NCBI GenBank assembly: GCA_022885665.1
Contig: JAGQDJ010000012.1
Span: 372,001-436,000 of the forward strand
From: Triops longicaudatus
Lineage: Eukaryota; Arthropoda; Branchiopoda; Notostraca; Triopsidae
Reading direction: 5' to 3'
Length of the DNA: 64,000 nt
A model generated the notes under the pieces. The model saw nothing but the letters and a program-made list of their open reading frames with translations, did not search any database and was not told the origin of the DNA. Positions 14,493-26,104 of the stretch are shown one piece after another; the stretch's first letter is position 1, and each line of letters starts with the position of its first letter. A program made the position numbers and the translations under genes.

Positions 14493-15146
14493 GCTGAATC
14501 GCGCCAACTCCGCCCACTGGGGCTTCCATTCAGCGTTGCCTTCCTTTTTCAGATGCTTTTAAGAAATATAACATGACTGTTAAATAGTGTGATAATGTTT
14601 AATTATTTTTTAATTATACAAAATGGAGAAAATTAGTTTATTCTCCTATTTCCAATTTTCCTCTGCTCGAGAAATATTTATGCTTAATGGGATTTGTGAT
14701 TCGCGAACCAAAAGACCGCGATTTCAAAAGCAACTTTGATAATGTAGGCTTCAAACCTATTTTTTACGGAATCTTGAGTAAGAAATGCTTCTACTGCATT
14801 TATTGAAAACGATATTTAATTAAATAGGGAGAGGACGTTTTATCTTTAAAGACATAGATGAAGCAAATCTGATCAGACAGTGGTTACACTTTAATTTAGA
14901 GGCCTGAAGTTGAATTATTTTTAGAAATACTCCCCATAATTATCATGTACACTTACAGAGTTCATTTGATTTAGTTCTGTTCTTCAAGTTAGGATGGAAA
15001 AGGTAAGGCAAAGGACTTACGTTGCACGTGCTTGGCAGCGTTTGGGACTGCGCTGCCTTGCTCGGAACTTGAGCCTCATTCGCTGTTCATCTTTAGGTAT
15101 ACTGAAATTCGGTATTGCCTTTTGACCGCTAGGGGAAAACATCAAC
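14493..15146. promoter_or_regulatory. Divergent intergenic region between NSUN6 and RPL11
   Basis: About 650 bp separate the start codons of the leftward NSUN6 and the rightward RPL11, so this should hold both promoters. A pyrimidine-rich patch (cggtattgccttttgacc) about 25-35 bp before the RPL11 ATG could be the 5' terminal oligopyrimidine start usual for ribosomal protein mRNAs. That is inference from position only. No other gene is seen. Confidence 0.45.
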
Positions 15147-16382
<1,236 letters not shown>

Positions 16383-17043
16383 AGAGTATTTTTGTAAGGG
16401 GATCGATGGTCAAATACAATGTTGGCTCCATTCAAAACCGGTCGTTTTTTTTTATTAAAGTTTTCTCAACTTGTTGATGATTTTGTATTTGCCATTCATA
16501 TGTCATAGCTAATTATCTAGCTGCCACTTATTAATACGTCTACGTAAAGTAATGTAGTATTATTCTTTAATATTATTGTTATTTTTAAGGTAACTAGCGT
16601 GAGACACGGTATTTGCTGGCATAAGTATTAATTGTATTAAGTTTAATACGTACAGTTTGTAAGATTACACCGAAATCGAAATAGGGGCCGTTGGTATTGG
16701 CCTAAAAAATGGCCATTTATTTTCTTTATAAACTATTGAAGCATATTGTAACAACTTTAACAAGAAATTTACTTCTACAATGTACGGCCAAAACTTCCTC
16801 CTAGATGGTTAAACGTAAACGACGGTCCGTAGCTGTAATTCCGGTAAAAGCTATATTTTTTCGCTGCTGTCATTCATGAGAAAAGTGATATGAAATGTCG
16901 AAATTCAACTAAAGTTGGTCTAATAAACACTCAAGCACGGTATATATTTGTGCTCGGGGTAAATGCATAGTAGCAGTCCAGTCTCATAGAGTTAGTATAG
17001 AGATGACTTGCCTGTATACAGGCATGTCTCAGAGCAATAAATG
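16383..17043. other. RPL11 3' region with no further gene seen
   Basis: After the RPL11 poly(A) signal there is AT-rich sequence without a convincing ORF on either strand. It probably includes the 3' end of the leftward ORF that stops at 17044. No RNA gene or repeat was recognised. Confidence 0.5.
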
Positions 17044-17502
17044 TTAAAGGAAAAACCTTAAGAGCCAGAATCCAATGCTAATTGGGTCTGGGAAGTAGAA
17101 GTAACACTGATGGCTGTAAGGTGGCCGTGGGTCGATACGAGCGGGCAGCAGGTTATCATTGAGATAATACGTGCTGCGTAATTGTTCTCGAGCTTCTCCC
17201 TACACGAAGGCGGGGGATTCTTCTAAGAGGGACGAGCCTGAAAGCAACAGAGCCTTGGACACTCGGTCCATCAGGAATGGACTTGTCTCTGTATACTCTG
17301 TGTCCGGTACCGAACCTATGTAATTAAGCGGTTCCATTGTAACTTTGTACCCTCTGGCACCTAGCGGTGGTATTCTCAAGCATAAAGAGCATCTGGATTG
17401 CTCCCAAATAAACACTTGAGTATGCGAATCAAACATTGAAAGTTCGTAAGAATTAGCTCTCATTGCGTAGCAAGGTAAAGGCATTTTTTTTGTTAACACC
17501 AT
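17044..17502 (-). CDS. Unrecognised leftward ORF pair, possibly one gene with a short intron
   Basis: A 100-codon ORF (17200-17502) starts with ATG and ends in TAG. The same frame then stays open for about 50 codons to TAA at 17044-17046. The stop lies exactly in a good splice acceptor (ccttcgtgtag/GGAGAA). An upstream GT in phase (CGA/gtgtcc) would give an intron of about 63 bp, the common size here, and remove the stop. The peptide includes SRCSLCLRIPPLGARGYKV and PPYSHQCYFYFPDPISIGFW, with balanced codon use. The start is only 34 bp from the GSKIP start on the other strand, so GSKIP must have an upstream exon or the two overlap. I do not recognise the family. It may be a decayed gene or chance. 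Confidence 0.3.
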
Positions 17503-17535
17503 GTTATCATGTTTTCTTTTTATTTGTAGGCAAAT

Positions 17536-17919
17536 ATGTCAGACGTCCATATGGATCAAGAAGAGCGCGTCTTGGACCAGGAAGAATGGCACGTCGAAGC
17601 TCAAGGAGTTATCAAAGACATCCACAGTTTCGTTGACGAAATCGTCATTGCCAATGGACCAGGCTCAAGTGACCAACATATATACCTTAACTTAACCACG
17701 AAGGAAAAGAACAAGTACTGCATAGAGCTCACTGCGCAAGGCTTTCACATTGTAGGCTACGATTACAATCAAACGGACAAACCTCAAAATAGTTACTACG
17801 AGACTCCCTACGCACTGTTAGACAAACTCAGCCCATTATACCGGGAAGCTTTCGGGAACTCTTTAGCCAGCAAGCTGCAGGAGCTCCACAGTCGGCAAAA
17901 CGGCGGTGAGGAACTGTGA
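17536..17919 (+). CDS. GSKIP: GSK3-beta interacting protein (GSKIP)
   Basis: A single coding exon of 127 aa, close to the usual family length. GSKIP is a small cytosolic scaffold that binds GSK3-beta and, in vertebrates, the PKA regulatory subunit. The conserved DUF727 fold is recognisable in NKYCIELTAQGFHIVGYDYNQ (partly) and in TPYALLDKLSPLYREAFGN; the latter leads into the C-terminal helix that binds GSK3. A splice acceptor (tatttgtag/GCAAAT) sits just before the ATG, so at least one non-coding exon lies upstream. AATAAA motifs lie near 18200. Confidence 0.92.
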   Translation: MSDVHMDQEERVLDQEEWHVEAQGVIKDIHSFVDEIVIANGPGSSDQHIYLNLTTKEKNKYCIELTAQGFHIVGYDYNQTDKPQNSYYETPYALLDKLSPLYREAFGNSLASKLQELHSRQNGGEEL

Positions 17920-19236
17920 AAAGGACGCACAAAACTAGTCTGGTTCGAGATGGTTAGATTCAAGCAAAATCCGAGCCGAAGTGCAATTACAGTGTCAAAA
18001 CAGGTGTCCATCCATTTTCCGAGTGATTTGTTATTATACTTTGGAAGGAATAAGACTGCTTTTATGATTGGTAATACGTTAAAATCCATATCGGACCCGC
18101 AAAAATTACAATCTTTTATTTTATGGTAGTTTCGTGCAATGACATTGCAGCATGTAACTTGATAATTCGTTCAAAATTGAATTTTAAAATCCTCTTGTTA
18201 AATAAAACCCTCAGGGGTGTATGCCATGTCTTAACCCTCATGGAGTTAGGTAGTCGTGAATAAAATTTAACCTTGTTAAAAAAACTTGTATTTAAAAAAA
18301 ATCCCACAAAGTGCTCACTGCAACAATAAATAAACGTAATCGTTTTTTTTTTTAACTAAAAGCGGAAGGTAGGTGCCTGAAATGAGTAGCCTGTGGTTGG
18401 ACTAGACTCGTTTTAATTACTTCGAGGAAGTGGCAACGCGATACTGCACACTTGATACGCCCAGCGTCACCGTTCACCATTCTTGAAAAACTATTTTGTA
18501 TTTGAGCGAAGTCTCTACCATTAGCAAAGTTGTTTACTCTATTATAGCAGGGTTCTATGTTTCGCAAACGTCGATTCGGACTTTTTTTTAAAGAAGAATA
18601 ACGGAAAAAAATAAATAGTTGCGTGAGAGAAATCACACGGCGGTCCCTCGAGCGTCAAGCCGAAGGAGCGCCATTTTCATGGGTCTAGTCATACTAAAAA
18701 AAGCCTTGTGTTAGAAAAGTAATAAAGAAGCGCTCAAGTTCTCCGGTAATTCCTCGCTCCTTTATGCTTAATTAATTCGTTCCTAATAGTTAAGACCCGA
18801 GATGCTTTTTTCCCATTTAACTTTGGCGCCGTCGACCTTAGCGACGCCTCCCGAAGGAAAGCAAATATTAATTTTTAATTTTATTAACCAACCGAGCCTT
18901 CAGGACCACAAAACTTTTATTTCCTTTCCGTCATAAAGAATTTAAGCAAGTATCAGATATTTATTGGTAATTTAATTTTTATAAAATTCGCAGATCTAAA
19001 AATTTTTCTGCTATCACTTTCGCCATCTATCGCGCCTTTTCTTGCCCAGACAGTAGCACCGCCCATTAACGTTTCTGTAACAAACAAATAAGTGAATTCA
19101 TGTGCGCTTTCTTTTCACTTTTTGCGGACTGAACTTGGGGTTAGTTTTACTTGTATTTTAACAAATAAAACTTTAATATGAACTCAAGTTCATATTTTTC
19201 TAATTTAAGTTTGTAACTACTGTTTTCTTTAGAAAA
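17920..19236. other. Intergenic, GSKIP to CENP-T-like gene
   Basis: About 1.3 kb holding the GSKIP 3' UTR and the upstream region of the next gene. Short leftward ORFs at 18116-18307 and 18352-18636 show no recognisable protein or splice structure. A small GC-rich inverted repeat (arms CGTCG/CGACG) lies near 18828-18850. The sequence before 19237 (tttctttag/AAAAATGG) looks like a splice acceptor, so the CENP-T-like gene probably has a 5' UTR exon here. Confidence 0.45.
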
Positions 19237-22200
19237 ATGGATGATCGTGGCCGTTCTCCACGGACCGGATCTAAATCAGCCAGCCCAGGACGTGCCACGG
19301 CTTCTTCTGCCCCAAACCGTAGTCGGAGATCAAGCATGATCGGTCTGAGGCCCAGATCCATTCTCTCTTCGCCTTCCACCTCTAAAACTCCCAATAAACG
19401 ACCGGCATCTCAGGCATCCACGGTATCGGATGGTTTACTCGAGCAAACTTATTCTCCAGAGCTTCCCACTCCAGTTCCAAAACGCCAACGTTTTCGTAAG
19501 CTTCCACCTCCGAAGCCAGTTCCATTCTTGAACACGATAAAAGCTCTCCAAGAGATGAAAGAAGCCGGTAAGTCAGCAGACGCTGACAGCTTCTTGGAAA
19601 GTAACTCGTCGCAAAGTGACATAGCAACGCCTGATATTCGACAGCGTAAACGTTTTGTAGCGGGCCAAAAACCCCGAAATATTACGCAAATCGGGTCGAA
19701 GGTCAAAGAAGCGTTGTCGGAAGAACGCAATAAGAACGCTGCCGGGCCGTCTGGCCTAAACAACAATGATTTAATGTCTGATAATGACGACTCGGACTCG
19801 TCCGAGACTCCACCGGTATTTGTCAAACCCAGATTTGTTGCCAAAAAGGACCAACGGCGCTCCGTACCCATGCCTAACCTTCGCAAAGCTTTGGAGGACG
19901 AAAAAGAAGAATTGGATGGACGCAGCGCAAGTTCAGAGTCTGACAACTTAGAAAATCCCGTTTTAGAGCCTTCGAAAAAGCGTGGAAAGTTCCCTTCTGC
20001 GCGTAAGGAAGCTGTTCCCGCAGGTGCACTAGCGGCTGCTCTAGAAGAATACAAGAAGGAGCAAGAAACGAAGAAATTGGAACAAAAAGATGGGAAACGC
20101 GTCAGAGACGACTCGGACTCGGACTCATCCTCGTCCGAGACTCCAGTTGTACTTGTCAGACCCAGATTTGTCGCCAAAAAGGACCAACGGCGCTCCGTAC
20201 CCAAGCCTAACCGTCGCAAAGCTTTGGAGGACGAAAAAGAAGAATTGGATGGACGCAGCGCAAGTTCAGAGTCTGACAACTTGGAAAATCCCGTTTTAGA
20301 GCCTTCGAAAAAGAGTGGAAAGTTCCCTTCTGCGCATAAGGAAGCTGTTCCCACAGGTGAACTAGCGGCTGCTCTAGAAGAATACAAGAAGGAGCAAGAA
20401 ACGAAGAAATTGGAACAAAAAAATGGGAAACGCGTCAATCAAATGGCTGATAAACACGAACGAGATGAGCTCATTGAGTCGTCCGATCCTGAAAAATCTA
20501 TTAGTCCCACGTTTGTTCCAACGAGAAAACGTGGTACGTTAGTTTGCTCCTTTCCCATGAGCTCCAATATAATTCATTTTTTCAATTTAAGAGCTTTATA
20601 TTAAGTAAGCATTGTAGTAGGTATTTTACTTTTTATGAAGACTTTATACGATACTACATATAACTTGTTTTCGTGTTTTAAGGTTCTGGAAACGGAAATT
20701 AATTTCAAACCAATTTTATTATGTTCGATTACATGACAATTTTGAAGAAGTAAAAACATGAACACGTTACAGATTTAATAATGTTTAAAATGTTCTTTTG
20801 AAGTAACGTGGAATTTCCTTGAATTTTTCAGGTATGCTTCCTACTCGTAAGATAGTCCTACCACCTGGCCAACTGGCGGGCGTGTTAGAAGAATACAAGC
20901 AGCAAAAAGAATTGGAAAAAATGCAGCAAAACGTCAATGAAAATCTTAATGAACACGCTGTCGTTTTCGAGCCAAATGCTGTGGCTGACGAAAATGATGA
21001 GAACGATTCTCCAACGTATCCGACATCGCCTATTCGAGGTACTGTTATTACCCAGCGAAATTTTAGCTTATCACATTTTACTAAAACAAAAACTTTCTAT
21101 GTTGTAGAAAAACGAAATATTTCGCGTAAAAGCGCCATTGGCTCACGTAGCGGATCAGACTCCGTGAACCTACCAGTACCTACCACTGTTGACCAACATA
21201 TGGCTAAAAATCTTGTATCGGAATCGCAAAATGTTTCAATTCTTGGATCGTTCCAAGCTCCATCACAGTCCACGCCCCGAGTGAGCACAAAATTCGTTCA
21301 GAAAGCCCAGTCTAGTCGCCCTTCCAGCCGTATGTCCGGTATAAGCGCCATTTCTGCAGCTTCTACCTATTTGTCCTTCGAAAACACTGTCGAAAATGAC
21401 GCAGAAGCTGCAAATGCTGTAGCTAACGCACCAGAAACTGCAAATGCTGGAAGCTTAACATCCAGCAATGACCAAACTGCCTCAGGCAGCGCGAAAAACC
21501 TGATGGTCGAATTGGCCATTGCTGCTTTGGCATCGAACGAAAGAGAAAGCACAGCCACGGACCGCCTACGTGACTCATCAACAGGCAAAGAAACTTTCGT
21601 AAAACAGATGGACGACAAAGAAGGTACAATGGAAAAGAAACGGACACGCCCAGTAAGTCGCTCCAGTAATGTCATGACGTCCAGAAGTGAGAAGACCGTC
21701 GAAGCAGTTTATGATGCTGGGGAAGCTGACATCGTCATTGTGAAAAGGAACATGAATACAAGCGCTGGGAATGTGAACACCACCGGAAAAGAGAAAACTG
21801 CTACAATAAATGAAGAAATTGAAGATATGGAGGTAGAGGACTACGTTGCGGTCGCAAAGATCAAACCTCCAAGTTCAAAACCCACGACTCCACGCAGTAA
21901 GTCATTTCAGGCAGCCAGTTCCACGCAAAATTTGACCAAAAACGGTATTCAAGCTTCTCCTGGTGCTTCAAGGCGTTCTACTCTCGAAGAGGAAGTTATA
22001 CCGCAAGAAGCAAGCCGGAGTAGTAAAGAAATGAAGCGCTATAGTATTAGTGTCACTCAAGGTAACCAAGATTCTGAAGAAGTCGCCCAAAAAAGCACAA
22101 ATAACGCTGAAATTCAAGTTGACCAAAATCTGCAGAATTTGGCACCGTTAAGAAATCAATCGGTTTCAGTCCAATCTGCTCGTCGTGAGAGCCGAGCTGG

Positions 22201-23533
22201 CAACGAATCGCGTGTTTCTAACGTCCAAACCGTGGCTAACCTCTCCGGAGCTTTCGTAGTCCCAAGTCCCGCTAAGGACAACATTTCTGCGACGGTCAAA
22301 TCCTTCCGAGGTAGCAGTAGCGGAAGAGCACCAGAATCTGCAGAAAAATCTCAAAATTCAAGAAATTCGCCCTTGAACGTGAACAAAACTTCAGATAACG
22401 TCAGTGAACCAGAAAAGGCTATGGATTCTGGAAGCTTGCGTTCTGAAAGTATTGTTAGCAATACGACAGAAGAAAATGCTGAACTGGTGTCGTTGATGGC
22501 TGTCAGCGAAGGGGAAGAAATGGAGCATTCGGGATCTACCGTAGAAGATTTCGTGGAAGGCAGTAATGAAGATGAAATACGAACTGGTAATGTACAAAAG
22601 CCGGTACCGACAGAAGTGGATGCAACAAAGTTAGGTAAACGCATTTCTGCGACGAATGTAACCTTGGAAAGTATTTTGGCGAATTTGGAAGCCAAGAAGC
22701 CTGGTTGGGCTTCCACGCCCATGGTTCGTTCGGCTCCTCGTAACGAAACGGCCGGTAAGGAGGGAACGTTTCGAGCTGAGAACATTCCGAGTACTAGTAG
22801 CAATATTGGTGCTGGTTCAGCAACTAGTGGCGTAAAGTTTACCACGAAAGATGATCGAGAGAAAATTAACGCAATGGTTGACAAACTGATTAACAAACCG
22901 TCAACGATGCCGAAATTAGACTTGAAAGGCTTGCCAAAGAATTTTAAAATTCCGACGCCCGCTGTGAAACAGACTTCGATGAAGGAATTTTTGTCGACGT
23001 TATCACCGCAAATGCAGAAGCATATGAACGAGATTTCGCCCGATGTGGGACCAGAAGTAGTAATTCAGCGGAGATCAGTAGCTCCCAAGCGGAGTCGCAC
23101 GCCACGGAAGCCACAGAATGAAGATCCGCAGCCTAATTACGTGACAAAGGGGAATTTGGCGTTTTATTCGAAAAAGAGTTTCTCTGCCGAGGCGTTGGAC
23201 AAGTTTCACGTAGCGACGGCAGCGTTTACGGACGAAGTTGTGGAAGATTTGGAGGAGTTTTTGGAGTACAAGAACATTCCGGCGTTGAGGCATTTTGAAG
23301 ACGTGTTTGAGCTGACGTTGTTCCAAGGATTGTTTAAGACTTGGAGGGAGTATGCGGATTTTGTGAGATTACATTTGCCGCATGAAGCGCGCAAGGCGCT
23401 GGTGCCTTTTGATGTGGATATACCGAATTCGACAACTTCGCTTAAGTGGACGGAGAAGACCCAGAAGAGGATCAGGGCCATGGAACGGCAGTACGCGCAA
23501 GTGGATGAAGACGAAGACATAGAGGAGCAGTAG
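19237..23533 (+). CDS. CENPT: CENP-T-like inner kinetochore protein
   Basis: Exons 19237-20533, 20832-21038 and 21108-23533 join in phase to about 1309 aa. CENP-T is a CCAN subunit: its histone-fold C-terminus binds CENP-W at centromeric DNA and its long disordered N-terminus recruits NDC80. The C-terminal part (23135-23480) aligns with the human CENP-T histone fold and extension as I remember them: FYSKKSFSAEALDKF, then DLEEFLEYKN, EDVFELTLFQGL and the hallmark VRLHLPHEARKALVPF. The rest is S/T/E/K-rich and predicted disordered. Residues 78-440 hold seven copies of an S/T-P, basic, helix motif, two of which sit in a near-identical 111-residue tandem duplication. The 69-bp second intron is in frame and could be read through. 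Identity rests on the C-terminus; it is longer than vertebrate CENP-T. Confidence 0.82.
19795..20460 (+). repeat. CENPT: Two-copy 333-bp tandem duplication inside the CENP-T-like gene
   Basis: The block starting near 19795 is repeated starting near 20128, with few differences. Examples are MPNLRKALEDEKEELDGRSA against KPNRRKALEDEKEELDGRSA, and VPAGALAAALEEYKKEQETK against VPTGELAAALEEYKKEQETK. The period is 111 codons, so the frame is kept. High nucleotide identity implies recent duplication or gene conversion. Confidence 0.92.
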
Positions 23534-24782
23534 TTTACAACTTTGGAATTATCTGTTATTTTATTTTTCGTAAAAAAACTCGTTCTAACGTGATACTTAT
23601 GAGCATTGAACATTTTTGGAACACACTTGCCGTTGAATAATTTGTTTACTGCAATGAAAAGTTATGTTCGCTGGAGCGGATCATCACAAGCGCTGGTTTT
23701 GGTCAATGCAGTGTTGTGAACAAGAGAACCTGTAATTTTTGGAAGCTACGTTTTCCTTGTGAAGTTAATATTTTTGTAATACATTGGCGTTTATAATGAA
23801 ATTTACGGTTTCATTTCTGTGGTGAAGTATTTTTTTTATCTAAGAGATATATTCATGGAGTTAATCAAAACTGCAACGTCCCAGGCATTTAACAATAATA
23901 GGTTTGGTTCAAAAATCGATCAACGCAATGGATGTTAAAAAAAAATTCAAAAGCCTTCACTCCTTTCTACAGCCGAAACTCTCACGGTAAATAACCAACA
24001 ACATTTTTTCCAGTAAACCGTCCAGTCGAAAAAGTTCTTTGATGAAAAGTTTTAGGGATAGTTAATCCTTACTGTTGGAAAAAGTAATACAGATATACTG
24101 CGGTGTAGGAGGCGCTAAAGAGCTGTTGGGCACGCAACCTGATAGGCCAAGAAGGATGACGTCAGGCCCTTTCCAGCACCATATACCTTCATGCTCTTAG
24201 CATGGTCAAATCTCCCGCAGTGCCGTTGGTTTGTCCTCTGCTAGTGTTTGAGTCCTGCATTTAAACCACAGGCTGCCACTAGGTGGCACGAAGCACAGTA
24301 TTTTTCGTTAATTTTGGGGGGTTTCTATTTAGTCACCAGCTGTTCGTTAGTGAACGGGTGTGTTGTTTTCACGCGTGAGGAATTTGCTATATAGTTTATC
24401 CTTGTTTCGGCTTGGTGCTGGCAAGACCGTCCAAATCTGATTATCTGTTTCTTGTTTCCAAGGTTGGTCTACTGTGAAGCGGGATTCTCAGTTAAATTAA
24501 ACAACCATATCGTGATCGGTCTTTTTTTTTTTTTAAAAAAAATACTCGTTGGGATTTCACTGCAATAGCACACGTCGTTTTCATCCTGGTGTGATTTTTC
24601 ATGTGTTATTCTGGATAGCATTTGGTTGTTTTGTTTTCTGTGATTTTGGCCATTGTTACGTGTGTGGACCCCAATGTAATTGACACCGATGGCTTGAGAA
24701 AGAAGGGATAAACTATTTATTTCTGTTACGCACCAGGAAAAACACGGATGTGGAGGTAGGATATTTATTTTAGCAGTACATT
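23534..24782. promoter_or_regulatory. Intergenic and probable distal promoter region of the TMCC gene
   Basis: After the CENP-T-like 3' UTR the sequence becomes GC-richer between about 24100 and 24480. It contains a perfect CRE palindrome TGACGTCA (24157-24164) and TGCCACTAGGTGGCA (24274-24288), which resembles a CTCF core site. The TMCC coding exon at 26385 has a splice acceptor ahead of it (26218), so a non-coding first exon upstream is expected, plausibly here. A 23-bp piece of TMCC coding exon 1 recurs at 24008-24030. Confidence 0.35.
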
Positions 24783-25054
24783 TTATTGTCTTAATAACAT
24801 GCTTTGAAGCAATGTCGCTGGTCGAAGTTTAAAAACAATCATGTCTAATTTAATTCCCATTATTTCTTTATTAGCTTGAACGTTCTCCTGCAAGTTCCTG
24901 ACTATATAAAAAGCTATCAAATACATAAACAAAACAAATGTAATGTATAAGCAAATGTAAAGTAATGTTTCTTTCTGCCCACCTATGCGCTGTAAGGCAT
25001 TTTGGTTGTTGTAAAGTTCCTTCTGAATTTTTGAAGCGAAATGTAGATGCACAC
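24783..25054 (-). CDS. Possible last exon of a small single-pass membrane protein
   Basis: An open frame of about 89 codons ends in TAA that overlaps an AATAAA signal. It encodes a soluble helix (IQKELYNNQNALQRIG), a clear membrane helix (TLLYICLYITFVLFMYLIAF), and a second amphipathic stretch ending LLQSMLLRQ. No ATG starts it. A splice acceptor (acaactcag/GT) precedes it, so it would be a 3'-terminal exon whose upstream exon was not found. An overlapping frame uses another acceptor at 25110. I do not recognise the family, and it could be chance. Confidence 0.3.
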
Positions 25055-25179
25055 CTGAGTTGTTTTGTGTAGCTTTTTGGTTTTACTTCGTCATACTTCG
25101 TGCTCGTCACCTGAAATTTGAGTACACAACTTACCTAAATACCTAGGTATTAAGCCGCATGGCTATATACGTTGGTATG

Positions 25180-25252
25180 GGGCCTGTGGCGCAATGGATA
25201 ACGCGTCTGACTACGGATCAGAAGATTCCAGGTTCGACTCCTGGCAGGCTCG
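25180..25252 (+). tRNA. tRNA-Arg (anticodon ACG)
   Basis: A complete 73-nt cloverleaf without intron. The acceptor stem is GGGCCTG/CAGGCTC with discriminator G. A box TGGCGCAATGGATAACGCG, anticodon stem TCTGA/TCAGA with loop CTACGGA, and B box GGTTCGACTCC are all present. A run of T follows as Pol III terminator. It reads CGN arginine codons after A34 editing. Confidence 0.97.
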
Positions 25253-25419
25253 GTTGCTTTTTTCCCTCTCTCCTATTTTCCTTCTACTTGTATTTTCGTA
25301 GATTACTCTTTCTTTTTCTATATATCGATAACATAGCCTACTTTTACTTTTCGAGATGTAGATTAAACGACACTTATTTTAACCTTGCTATAAGGAACAT
25401 CCAAGGGGAATATAAATTT

Positions 25420-25735
25420 GTTCGTTATTGCCGAAGCATATATCTCGTTGTAACGACCTGTTTTAAGCTATATTAGTCGGCTCGTTAGATCCTGAACTTT
25501 GTATATAAATAAAAAGCATCTGATATACGAACCTTAGATGTATGAAATAGTTTTTCGTAGTTTTTTGAGGTTCGTTATAACGAGATTCCACTGTGTTGTC
25601 ATACGTGGCTTTCTTTTCGCCGGAACCTGTGTACCTAGCTCATAATAGCCGCGAATACTTCAAAATAGTTTCTTTATAACGAGGTTTTATTGTATGTCTA
25701 CAGTATAAATCTCGTTCTAACGAACCTGAGAAAAA
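25420..25735. mobile_element. Degenerate pogo/Tigger-like terminal repeats (MITE debris)
   Basis: Several copies of a palindromic core CTCGTTATAACGA, joined to CAGT(G)-type ends, lie in both orientations: 25441-25460, 25567-25595 (ending ATTCCACTGTG), 25668-25695 and 25699-25728 (TACAGTATAAATCTCG then TTCTAACGAACCT). The form resembles the terminal inverted repeats of Tigger/pogo-type elements. No transposase is seen, so these are non-autonomous or eroded fragments. Confidence 0.5.
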
Positions 25736-25933
25736 AACACCGTTCAAAGTTCTTACTTCTTCTGTAAGCTTACACATCTAACTTCTTTATAGCCAATATA
25801 GCCAAACATTCTTTACAACGATAGCTTAAAAACCTTTAGTACTGTATGAATAAAAAGCACATTAAGATATGTAATTAAAAAAGCCACCTCAGTGTGCTGA
25901 TGTTCCTGACATTGTGTGGGAAAATTTAAACAA

Positions 25934-26015
25934 GGTAGCGTGGCCGAGCGGTCTAAGGCGCTGGTTTAAGGCACCAGTCTCCTCGGAGGCGTGGGTTCGA
26001 ATCCCACCGCTGCCA
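25934..26015 (+). tRNA. tRNA-Leu (anticodon AAG)
   Basis: A class II tRNA of 82 nt with long variable arm. The acceptor stem is GGTAGCG/CGCTGCC with discriminator A. A box TGGCCGAGCGG, anticodon stem CTGGT/ACCAG with loop TTAAGGC, and B box GGTTCGAATCC are present. It is followed almost at once by a very long T tract that serves as terminator. Confidence 0.97.
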
Positions 26016-26016
26016 A

Positions 26017-26019
<3 letters not shown>

Positions 26020-26061
<42 letters not shown>

Positions 26062-26104
26062 NNNNNNNNNNNNNNNNNNTTTTTTTTTTTTTTTTTTTTT
26101 TTTT
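26020..26104. other. Long T homopolymer with an 18-base assembly gap
   Basis: At least 42 T, then N at 26062-26079, then 25 T. It starts four bases after the tRNA-Leu gene. The gap probably marks an unresolved homopolymer, so its true length is unknown. Confidence 0.95.

Noticed and set aside
18352..18636. Leftward 94-codon ORF between GSKIP and the CENP-T-like gene
   Set aside because: It has no recognised family, no splice structure and ordinary intergenic composition.
19449..20438. Long leftward ORF (329 codons) antisense to the CENP-T-like exon
   Set aside because: It mirrors the repeated sense sequence, has Ser/Phe-rich composition typical of the reverse of acidic-basic codons, and has no splice or promoter context.
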